Source: Candidatus Latescibacterota bacterium | Lineage (GTDB): Bacteria > Latescibacterota > MWCZ01 | Assembly: GCA_029547385.1 (NCBI GenBank) | Contig: JAKPPK010000447.1 | Span: forward strand, 1 to 32,485 | Direction of reading: 5' to 3' | Length of the DNA stretch: 32,485 nt | Shown: positions 17,980 to 25,068 of the stretch, in pieces | How the letters are laid out: each line of letters begins with the position of its first letter | How positions within the stretch are numbered: position 1 is the stretch's first letter | Position numbers and translations under genes: made by a program | The notes under the pieces: generated by a model | What the model was told of the DNA's origin: nothing | Database searches by the model: none | The model's input: only the letters and a program-made list of their open reading frames with translations

Positions 17980-18642
17980 TCATCGGTGCCGGTACGCTCT
18001 GACCCATTCGATCGTCACTCCCGCACCTATCGTCTCGTCCGTGCGCATGTCGAGGGTGATTCCGGGCGGATTCCCGACGCCGAACGCCGCCTGGTACCGA
18101 ACCTCGACTGCCCCCCGCCAACGCGGAGATTCGTGGAACACATACCCTATTCCGGCACGCCCGATAAGGTCGAACACGCGTGCGCCGAATCCACCCGAAA
18201 CGGTATCCTGCACTACGTAATAGCCGTAAGGCGACCAGGGAGCGTCCACCTTACGCTCGTCGTACACGATGCGCCCTTCCGGGAGACGGCGGGTGCCGAA
18301 GCCGATCCCGGCGAACCCGTACAATCGCTCGGCGCCAAACGCGCGGGGAAAAATCACGTCGCCGGCGACACTCCCGTGATGTACGACGGCCGGCAACGTA
18401 TCGCTGGCAGACACCAGCATGGTGTATGCCGTTGACACGCGGTAGTCCACTGACGAGGAGCCGAAACGCAAACCCGCCTCCAATGCGGGGGACCCGCCAT
18501 ACGCCTTACCCATGGAGTTCACCGGATACGCAGCCTGCTCACACACGTAGTATGAAGACACTGCGGCTTCAGGAGTGCTCACGAGGCCTGCAATGCCAAT
18601 CAGCACTCCGGCGATCGCCCGGAGTACCTGGAATCGCGGCAT
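17980..18642 (-). CDS. Exported protein, possible small outer-membrane beta-barrel
   Basis: A 220-residue protein with an N-terminal signal sequence ([22 protein letters not shown]). The mature part alternates hydrophobic and polar residues with many Gly, Tyr and Phe, for example [28 protein letters not shown] and [14 protein letters not shown], and its last segment is [18 protein letters not shown]. This resembles an 8-strand OmpA/OmpW-like barrel, but I cannot assign a family and the last residue is not the usual Phe. AAGGAG lies 8 bases before the ATG at 18642, which I prefer to the GTG at 18651. It lies between the small membrane protein gene (12-base gap) and carB (13-base gap) on the same strand, a compact operon. 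Confidence 0.7.
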   Translation of the reverse strand: MPRFQVLRAIAGVLIGIAGLVSTPEAAVSSYYVCEQAAYPVNSMGKAYGGSPALEAGLRFGSSSVDYRVSTAYTMLVSASDTLPAVVHHGSVAGDVIFPRAFGAERLYGFAGIGFGTRRLPEGRIVYDERKVDAPWSPYGYYVVQDTVSGGFGARVFDLIGRAGIGYVFHESPRWRGAVEVRYQAAFGVGNPPGITLDMRTDETIGAGVTIEWVRAYRHR

Positions 18643-18654
18643 CGCACCCACTCC

Positions 18655-19188
18655 TTAACGAAGGAATCTGTACGTGAAGACGGCTATCGCCGAGAGGAGA
18701 AGGATCCCGTAGGCCACCCGCAATGCCCACACCGCCAGTTTGCGCGCGACCTTGCGTCGCCTTGGATACGGGAGAATGTTCGAACGGGAAACGGGACCCG
18801 TGTCGCTCGCGCCACGTGCGCCACTCTGAGGGAATCTTTCCTTCCCGACGCGTGATGGGACACTCGGGTCGACCGCTGCAAGTGCATCGAGCACGAGCAG
18901 TTTCAACCTTGCGGCCCGGTGCGCAAGCATGTCGTGAGGCGACCAGGCCATCCACTGGTCTATCTCCTCACTCAGTTCCGCGGCAGAATCGAGACGAAGG
19001 CCCAGTTGTCTGAACATCTTCAGTCGCCGCTGCATCTCCTGCCGCTTTGATTCGTCACGCGTTTGTGCCGCTATTCTTTCGCACGAGTCAAGAAACTGAA
19101 GGACATCCTTCCGAATGGCATCCTCGGGCAGAGAAATCAGGTACGATTCCTCAATCAACTCATCGACTCTGGTGCGCGTATCCGTCAT
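18655..19188 (-). CDS. Small protein with C-terminal membrane anchor, unknown function
   Basis: A 177-residue protein with no signal peptide. Residues 1-110 are charged and helical (VLQFLDSCERIAAQ and AAELSEEIDQWMAW). A basic stretch PYPRRRKVARK then precedes a single predicted membrane helix near residues 152-173, with the last residues FLR on the far side. That layout suggests a cytoplasmic domain tethered by its C-terminus. No family is recognised. The ATG at 19188 follows GAGG by about 9 bases; the frame is open further up, but the longer form has no site. It heads the three-gene minus-strand group with the exported protein and carB. Confidence 0.72.
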   Translation of the reverse strand: MTDTRTRVDELIEESYLISLPEDAIRKDVLQFLDSCERIAAQTRDESKRQEMQRRLKMFRQLGLRLDSAAELSEEIDQWMAWSPHDMLAHRAARLKLLVLDALAAVDPSVPSRVGKERFPQSGARGASDTGPVSRSNILPYPRRRKVARKLAVWALRVAYGILLLSAIAVFTYRFLR

Positions 19189-19225
19189 TGGTGCTGCCTC
19201 TTCAATCCGGTACACCGGGCACAAA

Positions 19226-19257
19226 AGAATGTACGCCACGGGCGGCAAAACGGTCAA
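19226..19257 (-). promoter_or_regulatory. Putative promoter of the 19188-16515 operon (TTG-N21-TACATTCT)
   Basis: On the minus strand TTG (19257-19255) is followed after 21 bases by TACATTCT (19233-19226), matching TAnnTT. It lies 37 bases upstream of the ATG at 19188 and back to back with the plus-strand element at 19268-19299. Confidence 0.4.
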
Positions 19258-19267
19258 GCTGACGCCC

Positions 19268-19299
19268 TTTGTATGAGCATCGTCGCCGCGCTACCTTAG
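19268..19299 (+). promoter_or_regulatory. Putative promoter of the carbohydrate locus (TTTG-N20-TACCTTAG)
   Basis: TTTG at 19268-19271, 20 bases, then TACCTTAG at 19292-19299. This is the best match in the window to the Bacteroidota promoter TTTG-N19-21-TAnnTTTG, and it shares TACCTTA with the pfkA element at 7101. The start codon at 19322 is 22 bases further on, leaving a very short leader with AAGGAG. Confidence 0.5.
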
Positions 19300-19321
19300 T
19301 CGAAGGGGAAAGGAGACGCCG

Positions 19322-21298
19322 ATGAGACCACCATGGACAAGCAGTACCCCGTTCACGTACGAGATCGGTTACGGGCAAGACTACGTCGGCAACGAGCAGT
19401 TTCTGTCAGATGTGAGGCGCGGGCGCCCGACTCTGCTGCACTGCGGGCATGACGTTCCGCTTAACAGCGCTACGGGCAACACAATTCAGTTCACTCCCCG
19501 GGACATGAAGTACCTGGACCCTGAGGGTATTCCTGCCCGCATGTCCGAGTTGCGTCAGTACGTGGATTCCCTACACGAGGCGGGCGTGAAGTGGGCGGTT
19601 CCGTACCTCATAACGATGCTCATCATCGGTGACCCGGAGAAAAGAACCGGATTCTGGAACCTTTATGACCGGTGGGAGGAATACTCGGCTCTCGGCATCG
19701 GGGAAAAACCCGGACCACCAGAGAGTTGGTTCTCGCGTGAGCCGCGTCCTTTCCCGGGCCACCCGGGCATGTTGGCGTGTGAAACAACTATCTCGCACCC
19801 GGAGGTGCGGCGTTTCCTGCACGCGTGCACCGACCTTGTGGCTCGATGCGGGTACGACGGTGTTTTTCTCGACGTCAATACCCTTATAGGGAGAACCCCT
19901 CACGACGATCGCTGGTTTGGTGAATACCTGTCGACCCGGTACTCCGAAAGCGAGTTGAAACGAAGATTCGGATTCGCATCACTTGGCGACGTGAGACTGG
20001 GAGAAGAGGGTGCCGGCCTGTTGTGGGTGGAAACACAGCGGTTCCGAGCGTGGGCGTTCGGCCAGCTTTTCGCAGCGCTCCGAGATGCGGGACGCGAGCA
20101 CGTGCCTGGGTTCTTCGTGCTTCCGAACAATTCGCCGATGTGCACCATCGAGGGATTTTTCTCGCGCAGGGGCGTTGGCCACGGTATGCGGTACATCCGG
20201 AACGGATGCGATCTGCTGATGTTCGAGGAGATGCAGCAGGCGGGCAGATTCGGCGCCGACCGGATTGTTGACAATATCCTGCAGTACAAAATGGCAGCCG
20301 CGCACGGGATGAGAGGTGTTGTACTCCTGTACAATGCGACGGACAGGGCGGCAATCAACCTCGCCAATGCCGAAGCGGCGGCCGGTGGAGGTGGCGCATT
20401 TGTTCAGTGCGGGTTTGCCGAAGCCGATACCATGAGGTTCTGGCGCGAGTGGTTCGAGCGGCATTCCAGTGTGTTGGAAGGAATGGATTCGCTTCACACG
20501 GTCGGCGTACTCCACTCGTTGGACGAGATGTACTGGGATAACCGCGCCCACCTCGAGGCGCTGTACCGTCTTCGGCAATCTCTGTCGGATCACCACGTGC
20601 TGTTCGACATCCTGCTGCCGGAGCATCTGGAGCAGGGGAAGACTTCGTCGTTCCGGATTCTCGTTCTTCCCGAGGTGCGGCATCTGAGCAATGACCAGGT
20701 GGCCGGGATGGCGAGGTTTTGCCGGAATGGCGGGAAGGTAATCCTGCTCGGTGAATGCGGAACGTTCGATGAAACGGGAGCACGACGAGACGAAAAGCTG
20801 TGTGATGTGCTCGATGTGTCCGCAACCTCGCAGGTGCGTTCGATATCAGATATCGTTCCGACGTGGGGACCGGAGCTGTACGAACTCAGCGAGGAGGACT
20901 ACAATGACTTCGACCTCGTCGCCCGCCTGCCCGACCGCGTTGCTTCCGCTTCGGAGGCCGAACAGGTGCGGCGTTCAGCGCTGGTACCACTTCTCGACAC
21001 ACTTCTGGGTGAACCCTGCACGTTTCTGCAGGACGCGCCTTACAGTCTCCGCGTTTCGGCGTTCCGTTCGCCAGACGGGAGGCGAACCGTAGTTCATCTG
21101 GTGAATTACGACCTGCCCGTGCTCGGGAAAGGGATGTCCGGTAACCCGATTCCTGCCGGTCCCGCGCGAATACGTTACGGAGGTCAACGCGCACACTGGT
21201 TCACTCCCGAGGGTGTGGAAGGCGATGCGAAACGCGGCGGAGACGGGAGTTTTGTCATACCCGCTGTTGAGACCTACTGCATGGTGGTGATTGAGTGA
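19322..21298 (+). CDS. Cytoplasmic glycoside-hydrolase-like protein (TIM barrel, amidotransferase-like domain, beta domain)
   Basis: A 658-residue protein without a signal peptide. Residues of about 1-400 read as a TIM-barrel glycosidase: VKWAVPYLITMLIIGD, then GYDGVFLDVNTL with an Asp at a strand end, and CDLLMFEEMQ with two Glu that are candidate acids. Residues of about 420-560 are like the GATase1-type domain found in GH42 beta-galactosidases (FRILVLPEVRHLSNDQVAGM, then NGGKVILLGE). The C-terminus near 580-658 looks like a small beta-sandwich (RRTVVHLVNYDLPV). The nearest recognisable layout is GH42/GH-A-like, but I cannot fix the family or substrate. AAGGAG lies 6 bases before the ATG at 19322. 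It is the first gene of a plus-strand group with the three toroid paralogues. Confidence 0.75.
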   Translation: MRPPWTSSTPFTYEIGYGQDYVGNEQFLSDVRRGRPTLLHCGHDVPLNSATGNTIQFTPRDMKYLDPEGIPARMSELRQYVDSLHEAGVKWAVPYLITMLIIGDPEKRTGFWNLYDRWEEYSALGIGEKPGPPESWFSREPRPFPGHPGMLACETTISHPEVRRFLHACTDLVARCGYDGVFLDVNTLIGRTPHDDRWFGEYLSTRYSESELKRRFGFASLGDVRLGEEGAGLLWVETQRFRAWAFGQLFAALRDAGREHVPGFFVLPNNSPMCTIEGFFSRRGVGHGMRYIRNGCDLLMFEEMQQAGRFGADRIVDNILQYKMAAAHGMRGVVLLYNATDRAAINLANAEAAAGGGGAFVQCGFAEADTMRFWREWFERHSSVLEGMDSLHTVGVLHSLDEMYWDNRAHLEALYRLRQSLSDHHVLFDILLPEHLEQGKTSSFRILVLPEVRHLSNDQVAGMARFCRNGGKVILLGECGTFDETGARRDEKLCDVLDVSATSQVRSISDIVPTWGPELYELSEEDYNDFDLVARLPDRVASASEAEQVRRSALVPLLDTLLGEPCTFLQDAPYSLRVSAFRSPDGRRTVVHLVNYDLPVLGKGMSGNPIPAGPARIRYGGQRAHWFTPEGVEGDAKRGGDGSFVIPAVETYCMVVIE

Positions 21299-21342
21299 GT
21301 GGATGGCCGAACATGCCCGTAGCGCGATAATTCGGGGGACAA

Positions 21343-22479
21343 ATGACCAGGAATGCGCTTATCGAAGCTCTCAAGAGACTCTACGTGGCTTGTCTGGTTG
21401 ATTGGGACAGGAACCACGCCGACAAACTGGTCACCAGTGACGATTCTGCGGAACTGGGATGGGGCGAAGCGTACGTCCTGCGGGCTTTCGTTGGAGCCTA
21501 TCGCTTTACCGGCGACGTCTACTGGATTCGAAGGCTGTGTGCGCACGCAGGAGCCGTACTGGCAAACGCGAAGGACACGCCGGACGGCAAACCGTTCGAC
21601 GCGGTGTATGCTGACGGGTTCCTTGGGTGGGGAACGGACAGGTACTCTGGCCAGTACGATGAATACATGGTGCACGACGGGCACATCTGTACTCCAATTG
21701 CGGAATTTGCCGCGATGGTGTTCGCTGATGGGCGTCTGTACGAGGTGTTCGGGGAAGATGCGACGCGGTTTGTCAGGTTCATTGAGAACCATATCGCTGC
21801 AAAATGGCTCAACGTGTGGGATCGTCGAAGGGACGGTGACGAGGAGTTCGCATGGGGAGAGACAGTGCGGAACTGGGGCGGACTGGATTTCATTCCCCAC
21901 AACCAGTACGCAGCCTTTGGCGCTCTACTCGTGTTTCTGGATGACGTGGTCAGGGATCCCCGTTACTCTTCGGTCATGGGTGCCGCCGCTCAGACCGTAT
22001 ATCGCCAGAAGGCCATTGAGATGGGCGCGTACTTCAAAGCCCATGTCGAATCGCTTCCGGGGACCGATGCGTACGCGTGGAAATACCACGACACCTGTGG
22101 CGCCGAAGACACTTCCCACGCCAACCTCGAGCTGGAGTTTGCCTGGTGGTTGCATGAGCGCGGACTTGTGTTCTCCGACAGCGACATGGACCGGTTCGCC
22201 GGGACGTTTGCCAACGTGATGTGGAACGGCGATGCGGAAGATCCCCGCGTGAATGCGTCGACGGATGGAAAAGGTGATTGGACGGGAGGCAAAACGACAT
22301 GGGGATGGGCACTCTTTTCCCGGCGCGACCCCGCTCTGTGGCACGTTCTCGCCCTAACGTTTCTTTCGGAGTCTGAAGCGCCGACCGGTAGCGGGCTTGT
22401 GGCAATGGGCCGTTTGTTGGAAGCCTGTACCGAGGCAGGAGCCAGCCTGCCAACCAGAGGAGGAATGCAGCGTGGGTAA
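21343..22479 (+). CDS. Cytoplasmic (alpha/alpha)-toroid-like enzyme, paralogue A of three
   Basis: A 378-residue protein without signal peptide or accessory domains; the whole length is the catalytic-type domain shared with the next two genes. Conserved blocks in all three copies are WGE(A/S)YVLRAF at 40-49, YADG-F/Y-LGWG near 89-97, QYDEYMVH-D/E-GH at 104-114, PHNQY at 185-189, and GAED-x-SHANLE at 253-263. Repeated amphipathic helices with short polar motifs at their ends suggest an alpha/alpha barrel as in many glycosidases, polysaccharide lyases and epimerases. The invariant Asp, Glu, His and Asn residues are the likely active site. I do not recognise the family. It starts 44 bases after the glycosidase-like gene and overlaps the next gene by 8 bases, so the three are translationally coupled. 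It is probably the intracellular version of the exported pair. Confidence 0.75.
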   Translation: MTRNALIEALKRLYVACLVDWDRNHADKLVTSDDSAELGWGEAYVLRAFVGAYRFTGDVYWIRRLCAHAGAVLANAKDTPDGKPFDAVYADGFLGWGTDRYSGQYDEYMVHDGHICTPIAEFAAMVFADGRLYEVFGEDATRFVRFIENHIAAKWLNVWDRRRDGDEEFAWGETVRNWGGLDFIPHNQYAAFGALLVFLDDVVRDPRYSSVMGAAAQTVYRQKAIEMGAYFKAHVESLPGTDAYAWKYHDTCGAEDTSHANLELEFAWWLHERGLVFSDSDMDRFAGTFANVMWNGDAEDPRVNASTDGKGDWTGGKTTWGWALFSRRDPALWHVLALTFLSESEAPTGSGLVAMGRLLEACTEAGASLPTRGGMQRG

Positions 22480-24919
22480 ATGGCGCGGACATATCTGTGC
22501 AGCGATCGGTGTGATGTGGTTGAGTCTGGCTGTGCCGACCTCGACAGCATCGGACGTGCCCGGCGATTTCATGGCCCGCATGATCGCGTGGGACGGGAAA
22601 TACGCCGATTCATACCACAGAACTCGGGATTCCGGGACTCTGGCGTGGGGGGAATCGTACGTTCTTCGCGCATTCATGAGTGCGTATCACGTGACGAAAG
22701 ACCCGTACTGGTTGGGGCGAGTGTGTACCCACGCGGATTCGTTGATAGTCTACGCATGGGATCATCCGGACACGGGATACTACGACCCGGCCTACGCCGA
22801 TGGATTTCTTGGCTGGGGAACGGCTCATTATTCTGACCAGTACGATGAATACATGGTGCACGAAGGGCACGTGATGACACCCGTCGCTGAGCTGGTCGCG
22901 GAGGTGTTCAAGGACTCGACACTGTGGGAGGAATTCGGCGGGCGAGCGCAGACGTATATGGCCTTTCTCACCGACCACATTGCAGCGAAGTGGCTGCGCC
23001 TGTGGCCAGGCACGCCGCCAGCGAGCTTTAAATGGGGTCTCACAGTGCGCGAGTGGTACGGGCTCGATTACGCACCCCACAATCAATACGCGGTGTTCGG
23101 CGCGATGCTGCTGTTCATGGACGACGTTGTTCGAACCGCACGGTATGCGCAGTTGAAACCGGGTGACCCGCCCACGATCTACCGCCAACGCGCAGTGGAG
23201 ATGGGCGAATACTTCAAACGGCATCTTCTCTACCTGCCCGCGTACGACGCCTACTCGTGGAAATACCACAACAACAGCGGAGCCGAAGACGCGTCGCACG
23301 CGAACCTCGAACTGGAATTCGCGTGGTGGCTGAACGAGCGTGACCTGGTCTTCACCGACCTTGACATGCAGCGCTTCGCGCGCACCTTGACGTCCATCAT
23401 GTGGAACAAAAGCCTCACTGCACCCGCCGTGAACATGAGCACCGCGGGAACAGGTGACTGGTCGGGGACGGATTATCTCTGGGGTTGGTCCCTCTTCGGC
23501 AAGTTCGATCCTCTCCTGTGGAGGATTCTCGAACGGTACTACGCCGCAAAAACAGGAGATACCTCGCCCTACGGTATGGCGACCGTTGCAAGGCTTCAGC
23601 GGTTTCGTGACACATTTCTGAACCACGGCATTCTTGTTCCCGAACGATTGAGTGTCATTGACGATGGCGATCGTGTGATTCGTCCGGGAGAGACGGCCAG
23701 AATCGGTGTCACCGTTCGCAATATCGGGAACGCGCGGGACTCAATCATTGTACGGATTTCGGGTCTTGATCCTCTGGTCATCGCATCCGGGACCGATTCG
23801 GTCATCGCAGCGGTGGATTCGGGCGCTGCAGCACTGGTGGAGTTCGTCGTTCGCGCGCCTGTTGACGTTGCGACGAAACGGGTGTCCATTACGGCCCGCG
23901 TTGGTTCACTGTCAGTCACCGGTCAGGTGACCGTTGGTTCACCATCTACCGTTTTCGTGGAAGGGACACCACCCGCGGACGACGGAATTACGCACAATGC
24001 ATTCTATGCTGCGCTGACACCCCCGGTGCACCGCTGGACATGGGCGGAAGGGGACACGTTCTCGACGGCGGCGCTTTTCCGATTTGAATCTGTGGTCTGG
24101 CGCGCTGCGTGGGCGCTCCCGACCCCACAGCAACGTGACACGCTCGCACGGTTCCTGGATATGGGGGGCAATCTCCTGATCACGGGCGGCGGGGTCTTGC
24201 CCGCCTGGATTACGCGATCGCCGGAAGATTCCCTCTTTTTCGCCCGCTATTTCAAGGTAACCGGCGCAGTCGATGTGCACGACAGCCTCGCCGGACTGGG
24301 TGTTTCTGTTCGCCCCTTTGATCCCATGGCCTTCACTGCAATGGGCACGTCCAGGAGATACCTCCGGAGTTCACCCGTCGTTCATTTCGACGTTCTTAAC
24401 TCCTTTGGTCCGCCGCAGAAGCAGATCATTTTCTCCGCGACAGATGCCCAGTTCAACCCGAAAGTCCTGCCCGATTCGATTGGCGGCGTAGGTATAGACA
24501 GTACGTACCGGGCTCTGTTGTTCGGTTGGGATCTGGATGATATGTCCTCCAACACGTCCAGAACCGTTGTGACGCTCGCCCTCACGTGGCTGAGATCGCC
24601 AACCTCGGTCCGGGCCGGAGAATACCCACGACCCGACGCGGTTCGCGAAATTGAACTCAGCGTGGCACCGAATCCGTTCAACCCGCATACGACCATAACA
24701 GCTCGCGGACTCAAGCTGGGGGAACCTGCACGGATCAGTGTGGTAAACGTTCTGGGACAGGTGTGTTGGAGCGCGCGAAATCCCCGGCCCGGTACGGAAT
24801 GGCGCGTCATGTGGGATGGACGGGACGTGCAGGGGGAGTTCGTGGGCACGGGAACGTACTTCGTTGCCATCGAACAGGGTGATGCAAGAAAGGCAACGCG
24901 AATCCAACTGGTTCGGTAG
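22472..24919 (+). CDS. Exported (alpha/alpha)-toroid-like enzyme with Ig-like, amidotransferase-like and type IX sorting domains, paralogue B
   Basis: An 815-residue exported protein. The GTG at 22472 overlaps the previous stop codon and follows AGGAGG. Domains in order: signal peptide 1-27 (cut near TSTA-S); toroid-like domain about 28-385 with the same blocks as paralogue A (QYDEYMVHEGH at 123-133, PHNQY at 202-206); a CARDB/Ig-like domain about 393-498 (VIRPGETARIGVTVRNIG); a domain about 498-710 like the GATase1-type fold (VVWRAAWALPTPQQRDTLARFL, GGNLLITGGGV); and a C-terminal domain about 729-815 with NPFNPHTTITARG, NVLGQ, WDGRD and GTGTYFVAIEQG. The last fits the type IX (Por) sorting domain or FlgD-Ig-like family, so surface anchoring or release is expected. 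Substrate unknown; the fusion to a GATase-like domain is unusual. Confidence 0.8.
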   Translation: MGKWRGHICAAIGVMWLSLAVPTSTASDVPGDFMARMIAWDGKYADSYHRTRDSGTLAWGESYVLRAFMSAYHVTKDPYWLGRVCTHADSLIVYAWDHPDTGYYDPAYADGFLGWGTAHYSDQYDEYMVHEGHVMTPVAELVAEVFKDSTLWEEFGGRAQTYMAFLTDHIAAKWLRLWPGTPPASFKWGLTVREWYGLDYAPHNQYAVFGAMLLFMDDVVRTARYAQLKPGDPPTIYRQRAVEMGEYFKRHLLYLPAYDAYSWKYHNNSGAEDASHANLELEFAWWLNERDLVFTDLDMQRFARTLTSIMWNKSLTAPAVNMSTAGTGDWSGTDYLWGWSLFGKFDPLLWRILERYYAAKTGDTSPYGMATVARLQRFRDTFLNHGILVPERLSVIDDGDRVIRPGETARIGVTVRNIGNARDSIIVRISGLDPLVIASGTDSVIAAVDSGAAALVEFVVRAPVDVATKRVSITARVGSLSVTGQVTVGSPSTVFVEGTPPADDGITHNAFYAALTPPVHRWTWAEGDTFSTAALFRFESVVWRAAWALPTPQQRDTLARFLDMGGNLLITGGGVLPAWITRSPEDSLFFARYFKVTGAVDVHDSLAGLGVSVRPFDPMAFTAMGTSRRYLRSSPVVHFDVLNSFGPPQKQIIFSATDAQFNPKVLPDSIGGVGIDSTYRALLFGWDLDDMSSNTSRTVVTLALTWLRSPTSVRAGEYPRPDAVREIELSVAPNPFNPHTTITARGLKLGEPARISVVNVLGQVCWSARNPRPGTEWRVMWDGRDVQGEFVGTGTYFVAIEQGDARKATRIQLVR
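24843..24919 (+). repeat. Near-identical 77-base 3' end, copy 1
   Basis: The last 77 bases of paralogue B differ from bases 27437-27513 (end of paralogue C) only at two adjacent positions (CC against TA in the codons for A and V), while the rest of the two genes is clearly diverged at the nucleotide level. It encodes the end of the sorting domain. Confidence 0.9.
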
Positions 24920-25068
24920 TTGGCAGATTTGGGGACCAGAGGTGGGTGGTGCATCCCTTGAATTCCCGCGAACACACGTGTGATTTCCGGGGGAAGCTTT
25001 CAAACAGGCAGTTTGTTGCGGGGAACCGTTCCGCAAAAGAGGGCCGATCAAAAGCGAGGGGTGAGGGA